A DNA stretch of 64,000 bases. Source: Billgrantia montanilacus. GTDB lineage: Bacteria; Pseudomonadota; Gammaproteobacteria; Pseudomonadales; Halomonadaceae. The notes beneath the pieces are model-generated. The model saw only the letters and a list, made by a program, of their open reading frames with translations, was not told the origin of the DNA and did no database searches. Below are positions 9,437 to 17,486 of the stretch, in pieces. The position numbers and the translations under genes are program-made. Position 1 is the stretch's first letter; each line of letters starts with the position of its first letter. The stretch lies in the NCBI RefSeq assembly GCF_003336675.1, contig NZ_QPII01000001.1, positions 310,001 through 374,000 of the forward strand. Reading direction: 5' to 3'.

Positions 9437-10852
9437 ATGAATGCACCATGTCCGGGGGCATCGCGCCTTGGTTCAGCCCTGGTTTTCGCCACGCTGACGG
9501 GGGCGTCCGGCGCGGCATTTGCCGACGCAGAACGGCTCGAGACCGAGCTTCGCTCCCTGTTCGGGGGCTACGGCAGCGTCGAGATCGGCGAGGTCTCCAG
9601 TGCCATGATTCGCTCCCGCGTGACGGCCAAGGACTTCGTCTTCGAGTCCGAGGAGGGCGAGCGGCTGCTCATCGACAGTTATGAGGTCAGCGGCAACTAC
9701 GACAGCCCTGACGAGGTCACCCTGAAAGGGGTTCGCATCGAGGATGGGCTGACCGAGCTGATGCTGATGAGTGCGGAGCGTATCGTGCTCGGCAAGCCTT
9801 CACGCGCGGTCTTTCCCCTGGACGACAGCCTGGCGGCAGACGAGGTGCAGATCGGCAGCCTTGCGATCGATGGCATCGTGATTGACATGGCCTCCGAGAT
9901 TGCCGAGGACTTTTTCCATGGCACGCCGTTCAACCGTAGCCAGGGCCGCATGACCATCGAACAGATTCGCGGCCAGTCGCTGGCCCATGACGGCATCGGC
10001 ATGTTGGAAATCAGCGGCGTGGCAGGCTCGGGGGAAGACCTCGACGAGTTCGGCTCCGGCTCCTTCACGCTGGCTTCCCTGCGCTTCGAGGGGCTGACCG
10101 GGCTGGATGTCGACGGTGAGGAGCAGCTGGACTCACTGATCCTGCGTGACTTTGCCGTCGAGTCCGATCAACTGGTCGGCAGCCTGTCTCTGCTGGATGT
10201 CGACGGCGATTTCTCCGATGGCGAGGGTGGGGTGCGCCTCGAGGATTTCTATATGGACCTGGCGCGAATGATCGAAATGGCCCCGGAAGACGAGCGGACC
10301 GAGCTGCGCATGGCCAGCAACGTCCTGACGGACGGTACCGGTGAGCTGCGCCTCGATGCCACCTTCCTGGGGAGCTGGAAGGAGGGGAGCGAGCACAGTG
10401 TATTGATCAGTGACAGCCGTATCGAGCTGCATGATGCGCTACGCCTGATGCTCGACATCAACCTGCCCGTTGTGTTGCCGAATGGGGTGGAGCCTGCCGA
10501 TGTCTTTGCCGATAGCGATTGGCTGGAGGCCGCAACATTGCTGGGAGGCGATTTCAGGCTGTCCATCTCCAATGAGGGGATATTCGGCCGCTTGGCCACC
10601 CTGGGGGCGGCCATGGAGGGGGTGACCGAGTCGCAATACATAGAGCAGGCACGCACCCAGGCCCAGGGCTTCGGCATGATGTTCGGCCCCCAGGTGCAGT
10701 CGATCCTGATGGGGCTGGTGGAGCTGCTGGATGGTTCAGCCGAGGAGCTCGAGATCAATGTCACCTTGCCTCCCGAAAGCAATATGGCTACCTACACGAC
10801 GGACCCACTGGGCCTGCCGGATAAGCTTTCCATGAAGGTGGAAACACGCTGA
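9437..10852 (+). CDS. Secreted protein of unknown function
   Basis: A 471-residue protein I do not recognise. An N-terminal signal peptide ends near AAFADAERLE; the mature part is acidic, without cysteines, and reads as alternating strands such as VTLKGVRIEDGLTELMLMSAERI and ELRLDATFLGSW. It is predicted to be periplasmic or surface exposed and beta-rich. The start at 9437 is fixed by AGGAGGTG six bases upstream; the GTG at 9428 lies inside that binding site. Repeated phrases such as LLDVDGDF, GLDVDGEE and LRLDATF hint at internal repeats of an AsmA- or DUF945-like type, but I cannot assign it. It stands alone between ybbP and glyA; a hairpin follows it. Confidence 0.7.
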   Translation: MNAPCPGASRLGSALVFATLTGASGAAFADAERLETELRSLFGGYGSVEIGEVSSAMIRSRVTAKDFVFESEEGERLLIDSYEVSGNYDSPDEVTLKGVRIEDGLTELMLMSAERIVLGKPSRAVFPLDDSLAADEVQIGSLAIDGIVIDMASEIAEDFFHGTPFNRSQGRMTIEQIRGQSLAHDGIGMLEISGVAGSGEDLDEFGSGSFTLASLRFEGLTGLDVDGEEQLDSLILRDFAVESDQLVGSLSLLDVDGDFSDGEGGVRLEDFYMDLARMIEMAPEDERTELRMASNVLTDGTGELRLDATFLGSWKEGSEHSVLISDSRIELHDALRLMLDINLPVVLPNGVEPADVFADSDWLEAATLLGGDFRLSISNEGIFGRLATLGAAMEGVTESQYIEQARTQAQGFGMMFGPQVQSILMGLVELLDGSAEELEINVTLPPESNMATYTTDPLGLPDKLSMKVETR

Positions 10853-10896
10853 TGCTGCAGCAGAGCTATAGCCTGCATGAGAAATGGTGGTGCTGC

Positions 10897-10929
10897 CCAT
10901 GACGGCCTTTCAAGTGAAAGCCGCCATGG
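10897..10929. terminator. Hairpin between the secreted-protein gene and glyA
   Basis: CCATGACGGCCTTTCA is followed by its near-complement TGAAAGCCGCCATGG with a tiny loop. There is no T-tract on either strand, so it may be a weak terminator, an mRNA-stabilising 3' structure, or a leader structure of glyA, whose start is 55 bases downstream. Confidence 0.4.
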
Positions 10930-10983
10930 GCTGGGGTATCATTGCGCATCCTGATTCTCCCCGTGATGCGAGGTTCCCCGCCG

Positions 10984-12249
10984 ATGTTCAGCCGTGACAT
11001 GCAGATTGCCGGTTTCGATGATGTCCTGTTCGATGCGATGCAGAAAGAGGTCGGTCGCCAGGAGGCACACATCGAGCTGATCGCCTCCGAGAACTATGCC
11101 AGCCCCCGCGTTCTCGAAGCCCAGGGCAGCCAGCTCACCAACAAGTACGCGGAAGGCTACCCCGGCAAGCGCTATTACGGTGGCTGCGAGTACGTGGATA
11201 TCGTCGAGCAGCTGGCCATCGACTATGCCAAGCAGCTGTTCGATGCCAGCTACGCCAACGTTCAGCCTCACTCCGGGTCCCAGGCCAACAGCGCCGTGTT
11301 CCAGGCGCTGGTCAAGCCGGGCGACACGGTGCTGGGCATGAGCCTCGACGCCGGCGGCCACCTGACCCATGGCGCCAAGCCCAACTTCTCCGGCAAGCAT
11401 TACAACGCCGTGCAGTATGGCATCGACGACAGCGGTCGCATTGATTACGAGGAAGTCGCGAAGCTCGCCAGGGAACATCAGCCGAAGATGATCATCGCCG
11501 GCTTCTCCGCCTACTCCCAGATTATCGACTGGGCGAAGTTCCGCGAGATCGCCGACGAAGTAGGTGCCTACCTTCTGGTCGACATGGCCCATGTGGCCGG
11601 CCTGGTGGCCGCTGGCGTCTACCCGACACCGCTGCCCCACGCCCACGTGGTCACCACCACCACCCACAAGACCCTGCGCGGCCCCCGCGGCGGCCTGATC
11701 CTCTCCAGCGAGGGCGACGCCGAGATCGAGAAAAAGCTGCAGTCCGCGGTCTTCCCCGGCGGCCAGGGCGGCCCGCTGGAGCACGTCATCGCCGCCAAGG
11801 CGATCTGCTTCAAGGAAGCCATGGAGCCGGAATTCAAGGCCTACCAGCAGCAGGTGGTCAAGAATGCCCAGGTAATGGCGGGTGTGTTCATCGAACGCGG
11901 CTACGACATCGTTTCCGGCGGTACAGAAGACCACCTCTTCCTGCTCTCGTTGATCAAGCAGGGCCTGACCGGCAAGGACGCGGACGCCGCCCTGGGGCGC
12001 GCCCACATCACCGTCAACAAGAACGCCGTGCCCGGCGATCCCCAGAGCCCCTTCGTCACTTCCGGCCTGCGCATCGGCACACCGGCGGTCACCACCCGCG
12101 GCTTCGGTGAAGCCGAGTGCAGTGAATTGGCCGGCTGGATCTGCGACATCCTCGATGCCATGGCAAAGGGTGACGATACCGCCGCTCTGGAAGCCGAGGT
12201 AAAGGGCAAGGTCGAGGGCGTCTGCGCTCGCTTCCCCGTTTATCGCTGA
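10984..12249 (+). CDS. glyA: Serine hydroxymethyltransferase
   Basis: Cytosolic PLP enzyme converting serine and tetrahydrofolate to glycine and 5,10-methylene-tetrahydrofolate, the main source of one-carbon units. The sequence includes [12 protein letters not shown], the glycine-rich [18 protein letters not shown], and the PLP lysine motif [14 protein letters not shown]. With the start at 10984 the Schiff-base lysine is residue 229, the same number as in E. coli GlyA, which supports this start over the in-frame ATG at 10942. Length 421 residues is normal. Monocistronic: a hairpin precedes it and a clear intrinsic terminator follows. Confidence 0.97.
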   Translation: MFSRDMQIAGFDDVLFDAMQKEVGRQEAHIELIASENYASPRVLEAQGSQLTNKYAEGYPGKRYYGGCEYVDIVEQLAIDYAKQLFDASYANVQPHSGSQANSAVFQALVKPGDTVLGMSLDAGGHLTHGAKPNFSGKHYNAVQYGIDDSGRIDYEEVAKLAREHQPKMIIAGFSAYSQIIDWAKFREIADEVGAYLLVDMAHVAGLVAAGVYPTPLPHAHVVTTTTHKTLRGPRGGLILSSEGDAEIEKKLQSAVFPGGQGGPLEHVIAAKAICFKEAMEPEFKAYQQQVVKNAQVMAGVFIERGYDIVSGGTEDHLFLLSLIKQGLTGKDADAALGRAHITVNKNAVPGDPQSPFVTSGLRIGTPAVTTRGFGEAECSELAGWICDILDAMAKGDDTAALEAEVKGKVEGVCARFPVYR

Positions 12250-12294
12250 GTACAGCTCTCGGCGGTAGCTAGCTTCAGTCTGGTACCTGAATCG

Positions 12295-12331
12295 AAAAGC
12301 CCCATTCTGGTCGCACCAGAGCGGGGCTTTT
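12295..12331 (+). terminator. Intrinsic terminator of glyA
   Basis: AAAAGCCCC and GGGGCTTTT form a stem around ATTCTGGTCGCACCAGAGC, which itself pairs (TCTGGT/ACCAGA), and the right arm ends in TTTT. It begins 46 bases after the glyA stop. Confidence 0.88.
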
Positions 12332-12500
12332 GTGCACTATTTCTGTGCATACGATACCGCTTTGGTGGCAATTCGACATTGCCAGCACGCCTGCCATCAG
12401 GCAGGGACGGGCCGCGCTGGACGCCAAGCTGGATTGGCACGGCTCATGCAGAGGGTTTCCATGCACAGGGTTTTCCAATCCCGATCGCGCTGGAGCCACC

Positions 12501-13388
12501 ATGACGATGAAGCCGCTTCTTCTGGACCCCGCCCTGCAGCCGCGCCTGGTCTTCACCGACCTCGACGGCTCCTTGCTCGACCATGACAGCTATCAGTGGC
12601 AGCAGGCCAAGCCCTGGTTGAAACGGCTCAAGACCCTGGGGGTCCCGGTCATACCGGTTACCTGTCGCACCCGCGGAGAGCTGCTGCCACTGCGAGAGCG
12701 GCTGGGTCTCGGCGATACCCCCTTCATTGCCGAGAATGGCAGTGTGGTCGGCTTGCCCCCGGCCTGGCGGCATGCCCATCTGGAGCGTGATGCCAGCGAA
12801 TCGGAGGGTGTCGCCATGCGCAACCTGGGGCTGGATATCGCCTTCATTCGCAAGCGTCTCAGCGTGTGGCGGGAACGGCTTGGCGTCGCATTCAGGACCA
12901 TGGGCGAGATGACCCTCGAGGAGGTCATGGCGCTGACCGGGCAGGAGGCGGACGAGGCCCGGTTGGCTCGTGTGCGCCAGGGTAGCGAACCCCTGGTATG
13001 GCAGAGTGATGCCTCGTCGCTGGCCTCCTTTCGCGAGGCGCTGCAGGGCGATGGCCTGAACCTGGTCCAGGGGCGACGCTTCTGGCACGTTACCGGCGGC
13101 CTCGACAAGGGTGGGGCCGTGACCTGGCTGGTGGATCGCTTCAAGTCACTGCGGGGGTGTGAGCCGCTGACCCTGGGGCTAGGCGATGGCCCCAACGACC
13201 AGTCGTTGCTGGAAGCGGTGGATCAGGCGGTAGTGATTCGAGGCGGCGGGGTATCGACCTTGGCCCCGCGTCAGTCGACGCTCTATCGCAGCCAGGCGGC
13301 AGGAACCCAGGGCTGGGTCGAAGGTATCGCCTACTGGTGGGGAGGGCAGGACCTCCGCATGATGCCCAAGGGAGCAGTGAGCTCCTGA
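12501..13388 (+). CDS. HAD-IIB phosphatase, mannosyl-3-phosphoglycerate phosphatase-like
   Basis: A 295-residue soluble HAD hydrolase. Motif I is TDLDGSLLD (nucleophile Asp20, acid/base Asp22), motif II includes PVTCRTRGEL and motif III/IV GLGDGPNDQSLLEAV. The cap (FIAENGSVV followed by a long insert) is the type IIB fold of the YedP/mannosyl-3-phosphoglycerate phosphatase family. That enzyme makes the compatible solute mannosylglycerate, which would suit a salt-tolerant bacterium, but no mannosyl-3-phosphoglycerate synthase gene is adjacent, so substrate is open. The start at 12501 has TGGAG upstream; the frame stays open upstream to 12330 but that part looks non-coding. Confidence 0.83.
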   Translation: MTMKPLLLDPALQPRLVFTDLDGSLLDHDSYQWQQAKPWLKRLKTLGVPVIPVTCRTRGELLPLRERLGLGDTPFIAENGSVVGLPPAWRHAHLERDASESEGVAMRNLGLDIAFIRKRLSVWRERLGVAFRTMGEMTLEEVMALTGQEADEARLARVRQGSEPLVWQSDASSLASFREALQGDGLNLVQGRRFWHVTGGLDKGGAVTWLVDRFKSLRGCEPLTLGLGDGPNDQSLLEAVDQAVVIRGGGVSTLAPRQSTLYRSQAAGTQGWVEGIAYWWGGQDLRMMPKGAVSS

Positions 13389-13527
13389 GGGGCCCTGAAT
13401 CTCTGGGGCAGTCTCCGATCCAACCGCTCGATTCTGCCTGCGCTTGTCCGGCGTGAACCACGCCAGGGGCGCTGCCTTCCGGTATGCTGAGGGCAGAAGT
13501 CCCTAGACGAGCAAGGATCGAGATGCC

Positions 13528-14937
13528 ATGTCGACATTGACCTTTCAGGGAGCGGTCGGGGAAGTGACCGGCTCTCGCTATCTTCTCGAAGTGGATGGTG
13601 ACCCGCGTTCCCATAAGCTGTTGTTGGAGTGTGGCCTTCACCAGGGCGGGCCAGATGCCGATGAGGCCAATGCCAGGCCCTTCGGGAAGCTGGCACGGGA
13701 ACTCGAAGGAGTGGTGATCTCCCACGGCCACCTGGACCATGCGGGCCTGCTGCCCAAGCTGGTACGCGAAGGCTACAGTGGTCCGATTCACTGCACCCGA
13801 GGCACCCGTGACCTGTTGGAGATCATGCTGCAGGACGCCGCCTTCGTCATGGCCAAGGATGTGGAGTGGGAGAACAAGTGGCGCAAGCGGCAAGACAAAC
13901 CATTGGTCGAACCGCTCTATGACCTGGATGACGTGGAACGCACCTTGTCGCTCTGCGAGTCCCACCCTTATGGACAGCCGGTCAACCTGCCCGGCGGCGC
14001 CATCCTGGTGTTCCGTGATGCCGGCCATATCCTCGGCTCGGCGATCGTCGAGCTGACCGTCCCCTCCGGCGGCCAGCAGAAGCGGCTGGTATTCTCCGGC
14101 GACCTGGGCAACCCCAGCTCGGTGCTGATGCGCGACTCCGACAAGGTCTATGAGGCCGATGTGGTGTTGATGGAGAGCACCTACGGCGATCGCGACCACC
14201 GACCTCTTGACGAAACCCTGGAGGAGTTCGCCCAGGTGCTGGAGAAGGCTCATGAGGCGGGAGGTAATGTGTTGATTCCCGCCTTTGCGGTGGGGCGTAC
14301 CCAGGAGATCCTCTACCATCTCAGCGTGCTCTACCATGAGGGGCGACTGCGCCAGCAGATGGTCTTCCTCGACAGCCCCATGGCGATCAAGGTCACCGAG
14401 CTCTACCACCGGGCACGCAAGAGCCTCGACGCTGAGGACCTCAAGGTGCTTAACATCGCCGCCAGCGGTGACACCAGCCAGTATCTGCCTATCCTGCGTA
14501 TGACCCGCACGGTGGAGGAGTCCATGGCGATCAACCGCATTCATGGCGGAGCGATCATCATCGCCGGTGCCGGCATGTGTACCGGCGGGCGCATCATCCA
14601 CCACTTCCGCTATAACCTGGAGAAGACCAACACCCGCCTGGTGATCGTTGGCTTCCAGGCCGCCGGTACTCTGGGTCGCCAGATCGTCGACGGGGCCGAG
14701 CGGGTACGCGTACTGGGCCAGGACCTGGCGGTCAAGGCGAAGGTACATACCATCGGCGGATTCTCGGCCCACGCCGGCCAGACCGACATGATCGGCTGGG
14801 CCGGCGCCTTTCGAAACAACCCTCGCTTCTATTTGGTCCACGGCGAGCCTGGGACGCAGGAGGCCTTCAAGACCGCCCTGGCCGAGAACGGCATTCAGGC
14901 GAAAGTGCCGGTCTACGGCGATCGGATCGAGCTCTAG
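13528..14937 (+). CDS. Metallo-beta-lactamase fold beta-CASP ribonuclease-like protein
   Basis: A 469-residue soluble protein with the zinc motif HGHLDH (His66, His68, Asp70, His71), later ligands in FRDAGHILGSA, and the beta-CASP region with ESTYGDRDHR and IPAFAVGRTQEIL. The C-terminal RMMBL domain contains GGFSAHAGQTDM. This is the architecture of CPSF73-like RNA-processing nucleases (bacterial members are often annotated as exonucleases of the beta-lactamase fold involved in RNA processing). The substrate in gammaproteobacteria is unknown. It is a single gene, closed by a strong terminator at 14962. Confidence 0.9.
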   Translation: MSTLTFQGAVGEVTGSRYLLEVDGDPRSHKLLLECGLHQGGPDADEANARPFGKLARELEGVVISHGHLDHAGLLPKLVREGYSGPIHCTRGTRDLLEIMLQDAAFVMAKDVEWENKWRKRQDKPLVEPLYDLDDVERTLSLCESHPYGQPVNLPGGAILVFRDAGHILGSAIVELTVPSGGQQKRLVFSGDLGNPSSVLMRDSDKVYEADVVLMESTYGDRDHRPLDETLEEFAQVLEKAHEAGGNVLIPAFAVGRTQEILYHLSVLYHEGRLRQQMVFLDSPMAIKVTELYHRARKSLDAEDLKVLNIAASGDTSQYLPILRMTRTVEESMAINRIHGGAIIIAGAGMCTGGRIIHHFRYNLEKTNTRLVIVGFQAAGTLGRQIVDGAERVRVLGQDLAVKAKVHTIGGFSAHAGQTDMIGWAGAFRNNPRFYLVHGEPGTQEAFKTALAENGIQAKVPVYGDRIEL

Positions 14938-14961
14938 AGCAACACGACGCTTTTCTTCCCG

Positions 14962-14986
14962 GGCCGCTTTCAAGCGGCCTTTTTTT
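14962..14986 (+). terminator. Intrinsic terminator after the beta-CASP gene
   Basis: GGCCGCTT and AAGCGGCC pair around a small loop, directly followed by seven T residues. It closes the transcript that ends at 14937 and insulates the sulfur block downstream. Confidence 0.92.
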
Positions 14987-15061
14987 CATGCCTCTCTGAT
15001 GCTTCGCGATCGGCTTTCTCTTGCTTGGTGGAATAGAGACGCGTTGCGCTGGGATCTTGCG

Positions 15062-15272
15062 TGCCTGGCAAGCTTTATGCTGAAAAATAGTTGACTGATG
15101 TCAAGATGCGACTCGATGCCGCATGGCAGTTCTAGGGTTTTAGGCTAATCTTGTCTTACTAAGATATTGTTATTAAATTATTCCATATAGTTATTAACCC
15201 TGTTGAAAAAATGGTCCTCAGAACAGCTTTCTGGACCCATCCAACGAAATAAATCACATCAGAGGTGAGCAG
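15062..15272 (+). promoter_or_regulatory. AT-rich control region upstream of the DsrE-like gene
   Basis: The 335 bases between the stop at 14937 and the start at 15273 hold no gene. From about 15090 the sequence becomes strikingly AT-rich for this genome. Visible elements: TGGCAAGCTTTATGCT at 15066, with the GG-N10-GC spacing of a sigma-54 promoter; an imperfect inverted repeat near 15147 (AATCTT...AAGATATT); and ATATAGTTATTAAC at 15185, whose first ten bases recur at 16088 upstream of the persulfide dioxygenase. AGAGGTGAG just before the ATG is the ribosome binding site. The regulator is not identified. Confidence 0.45.
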
Positions 15273-15755
15273 ATGAGCATCAAGACAACTCTTACCCTGG
15301 CCGCCGTTGCTACCGGCCTGGGTCTATCGGGTGCGGCGCTTGCCGCCAGCCACGGCGACGATCACGGCCATGAAGAGCGCGCCGAGCGTGCCCTGGTGAT
15401 CCTCACCAGCGATTCCCTGCAGACCCAGGGCATGGCGATGATCCTCGCCAACGCCATGCAGCAGCAGGGAACTACGCTTCAGATTCTGCTCTGCGACGCC
15501 GCTGGCGACCTGGGGTTGGAGGGCTATAGCAGCGAGGGCATCAACACGCCGCCGGGCCATCCCATGGAGCAGGTCACACCGGAAGCTATCATGCAGATGA
15601 TGATGCGCGAGGGTGCCAGCGTGGATGTCTGCGCCATCTACCTGCCCAACAGTGACCATGGCGAAGACGACTTGCGCGAAGGCGTCGGCGTCGCCGCTCC
15701 CGGCCCCATGGCCGAGATGATGCGTGATCCGACCATTCCGGTTTTCAGTTTCTGA
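15273..15755 (+). CDS. Exported DsrE/DsrF-like protein
   Basis: A 160-residue protein with a signal peptide (LTLAAVATGLGLSGAALA) cut near residue 24, a short His/Asp-rich mature N terminus (SHGDDHGHEE) and a DsrE-type fold: ALVILTSDSLQTQGMAMILANAM, then LLCDAAG and VDVCAIYLPN, each with a cysteine. DsrE proteins carry sulfur on cysteine in sulfur trafficking; most are cytoplasmic, so the export signal is notable and the His-rich segment could bind metal. Position at the head of a sulfur-oxidation block supports a sulfur-handling role, but the reaction is not known. The following DUF2892 gene starts 27 bases downstream and is probably co-transcribed. Confidence 0.8.
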   Translation: MSIKTTLTLAAVATGLGLSGAALAASHGDDHGHEERAERALVILTSDSLQTQGMAMILANAMQQQGTTLQILLCDAAGDLGLEGYSSEGINTPPGHPMEQVTPEAIMQMMMREGASVDVCAIYLPNSDHGEDDLREGVGVAAPGPMAEMMRDPTIPVFSF

Positions 15756-15782
15756 AGTCCTTTACGTCACGAGGTGACAGCC

Positions 15783-15974
15783 ATGAAGCGTAACGTGGGA
15801 AGCATCGACAAGCTTGCGCGCATCGTCATCGGTGCGCTGCTGATTGGCCTGGCGCTCACCGGGATCATCGGTGCCTGGGGTTGGATCGGCGTGCTACCGC
15901 TGGCCACCGGGCTGTTCAACTTCTGTCCGGCCTACCGGCTCTTGGGCATCAATACCTGCAGGCTGAGGAAGTAA
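15783..15974 (+). CDS. DUF2892 (YgaP-type) small membrane protein
   Basis: A 63-residue protein with two hydrophobic segments, KLARIVIGALLIGLALTG and WGWIGVLPLATGLFNFCPAY, joined by a tight turn, and ending GINTCRLRK. NVGSIDKLARI at the N terminus and FNFCPAYRLLGINTC are the conserved features of DUF2892, also found as the membrane tail of the rhodanese YgaP. The conserved cysteines and the usual pairing with rhodanese or persulfide genes suggest a role in sulfane sulfur handling at the membrane. Start at 15783 is set by GAGGTG eight bases upstream; the GTG at 15774 is inside that site. Confidence 0.85.
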   Translation: MKRNVGSIDKLARIVIGALLIGLALTGIIGAWGWIGVLPLATGLFNFCPAYRLLGINTCRLRK

Positions 15975-15994
15975 GGCCAGGATTTCAGAGTCAT

Positions 15995-16020
15995 AGGCCC
16001 ATCGCCACGGCGATGGGCCT
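15995..16020 (+). terminator. Hairpin after the DUF2892 gene
   Basis: AGGCCCATCGCC pairs perfectly with GGCGATGGGCCT across a two-base loop. The downstream sequence CGTTCGTTG has only a poor T-tract, so termination may be partial. Confidence 0.6.
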
Positions 16021-16087
16021 CGTTCGTTGTGATGGTGTGGCTATCGTTATTGGTAACGGAGTCTCAAGCTGTAAATAACAAACAAGT

Positions 16088-16124
16088 ATATAGTTATAAC
16101 TGTGATTGCGATATAATGTATCGC
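16088..16124 (+). promoter_or_regulatory. Promoter with overlapping palindrome upstream of the persulfide dioxygenase
   Basis: A TATAAT -10 hexamer lies at 16112-16117. It is embedded in the perfect inverted repeat GCGATA-N5-TATCGC (16108-16124). Just upstream, at 16088, is ATATAGTTATAAC, sharing ten bases with a sequence in the control region at 15185 and itself containing the palindrome GTTATAAC. The -35 position is poor (TATAGT). A repressor bound at GCGATA...TATCGC would cover the -10. The regulator is not identified; ArsR-type persulfide sensors such as BigR/SqrR are one possibility. Confidence 0.5.
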
Positions 16125-16163
16125 AACCTGGAAGGCATCGACACTCATTGGAGGTAATAGCCC

Positions 16164-17030
16164 ATGTCCACGCCGATCGTGACCCACTTCTTCGACGAGC
16201 CCACCAACACCTTCAGCTACGTGGTGAGGGATCCCGACAGCAAGTCCTGCGCGATCCTCGACTCGGTGCTCGATTTCGATTACGCCGCGGGGCGCACCGA
16301 TGTTCGCTCCGCCGACGAGATCATTGCCTTTGTGCGCGAAAATGATCTGCGGGTGGAGTGGATCCTCGAGACCCACGTCCACGCCGACCACCTCTCTGCC
16401 GCGCCTCACCTGCACGAGACGCTGGGCGGCAAGACCGGCATCGGCGCCAACATCACCGTGGTACAGGATGTCTTCGGCAAGGCGTTCAACGCCGGCACCA
16501 AGTTCGCCCGCGACGGTAGCCAATTCGACCGTCTGTTCGAGGAGGGCGACACCTTTGCCATCGGCAGCCTGGAAGGGCGTGTGCTGCACACACCGGGCCA
16601 TACACCGGCTTGTCTGACCTATGTGATCGGCGATGCCGCCTTCGTTGGTGACACCCTGTTCATGCCCGACTATGGCACCGCCCGGTGTGACTTCCCCGGC
16701 GGTGATGCGCGCACCCTCTATCGCTCCATCCAGAAAGTACTGGCCCTGCCGGGCGAGACCCGCCTTTTCCTGTGCCACGACTACAAGGGGCCGGACCGCG
16801 AGGAGTACCAGCACGAGACCAGCGTCGCGGAGCAGCGCGCCCGCAACGTGCATGTGCACGAGGGGATCAGCGAGGAGGAATTCGTGAAGATGCGAACCGA
16901 GCGCGACGCCACCCTCGACATGCCACGGCTGATCCTGCCCTCGGTCCAGGTCAACATGCGCGCGGGCCATATGCCGCCGCCCGAGGACAACGGCCAGGTC
17001 TACCTCAAGGTACCGATCAACAAATTCTGA
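16164..17030 (+). CDS. Persulfide dioxygenase-like MBL-fold protein (ETHE1/Blh type)
   Basis: A 288-residue cytoplasmic metallo-beta-lactamase-fold protein. The metal motif is THVHADHLSAA (His71, His73, Asp75, His76), followed by HTPGHTPACLTYV and GDTLFMPDYGTARCDFPGGD, then LFLCHDYKG. The PDYGTARCDFPGG segment is typical of ETHE1/Blh-type non-heme iron persulfide dioxygenases, which oxidise glutathione persulfide to sulfite. GGAGG precedes the start. The next gene encodes the TIGR01244 domain that in Blh proteins is fused to this one; here they are separate adjacent genes, 21 bases apart. Function from family and context is strong; the exact substrate is inferred. Confidence 0.88.
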   Translation: MSTPIVTHFFDEPTNTFSYVVRDPDSKSCAILDSVLDFDYAAGRTDVRSADEIIAFVRENDLRVEWILETHVHADHLSAAPHLHETLGGKTGIGANITVVQDVFGKAFNAGTKFARDGSQFDRLFEEGDTFAIGSLEGRVLHTPGHTPACLTYVIGDAAFVGDTLFMPDYGTARCDFPGGDARTLYRSIQKVLALPGETRLFLCHDYKGPDREEYQHETSVAEQRARNVHVHEGISEEEFVKMRTERDATLDMPRLILPSVQVNMRAGHMPPPEDNGQVYLKVPINKF

Positions 17031-17051
17031 GTGGTCCAGGAGACGAAGCGC

Positions 17052-17483
17052 ATGCATATTCAAGAGCTGGAGACCGGTTTTTCCATCGCCGATGCCGTGA
17101 CCCCGGCCGACCTCGACGAGGTCGCCCGTCGCGGCTTTCGCTCGGTGATCTGCAACCGCCGACCGGGAGAGGCCGACGACCATCCGGATGACCGGGCGCT
17201 GAGCAAGAGGGCCGCCGAGCTGGGGCTCGAGTGGCGCTGTATTCCGGTCACCCCGGGTGAGTATGGCGAAGCCGACATCGAAGCCTTCGGCGAGGCGCTG
17301 GAGAGCTTGCCTTTGCCAATCCTGGCCTTCTGCAAGACCGGCAAGCGTGCCATTCATCTCTGGGCTCATGCCCGCAGCCAGGGGGAGAGCTGCGATATTC
17401 CCGCGCTGCTGTCGGCGGCGAGCGCCGCGGGTCATGATCTGGAGGAGCGACGTTCGCTGCTGGAAGCTGCCAGGAAACGCTGA
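17052..17483 (+). CDS. TIGR01244 (DUF442) phosphatase-like sulfur-transfer protein
   Basis: A 143-residue cytoplasmic protein with the fold of dual-specificity phosphatases. The loop FCKTGKRAIHLW has Cys94 and Arg99 in the C-x4-R spacing usual for this family, which is shorter than the C-x5-R of true phosphatases. In Blh proteins this domain precedes a persulfide dioxygenase domain, and a sulfurtransferase role has been proposed. I chose the ATG at 17052, with GGAG ten bases upstream, over the GTG at 17031. It sits between the dioxygenase and the SulP carrier, whose ATG is three bases after its stop, so all three are likely one transcript. Confidence 0.83.
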   Translation: MHIQELETGFSIADAVTPADLDEVARRGFRSVICNRRPGEADDHPDDRALSKRAAELGLEWRCIPVTPGEYGEADIEAFGEALESLPLPILAFCKTGKRAIHLWAHARSQGESCDIPALLSAASAAGHDLEERRSLLEAARKR

Positions 17484-17486
17484 TCG

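Noticed and set aside
10942..10983. Longer glyA start at 10942
   Set aside because: It would shift the PLP lysine from 229 to 243 and add residues with no family similarity.
13141..14973. A 610-codon open frame on the minus strand opposite the HAD and beta-CASP genes
   Set aside because: It runs through two convincing plus-strand genes and a terminator and has no protein-like features.
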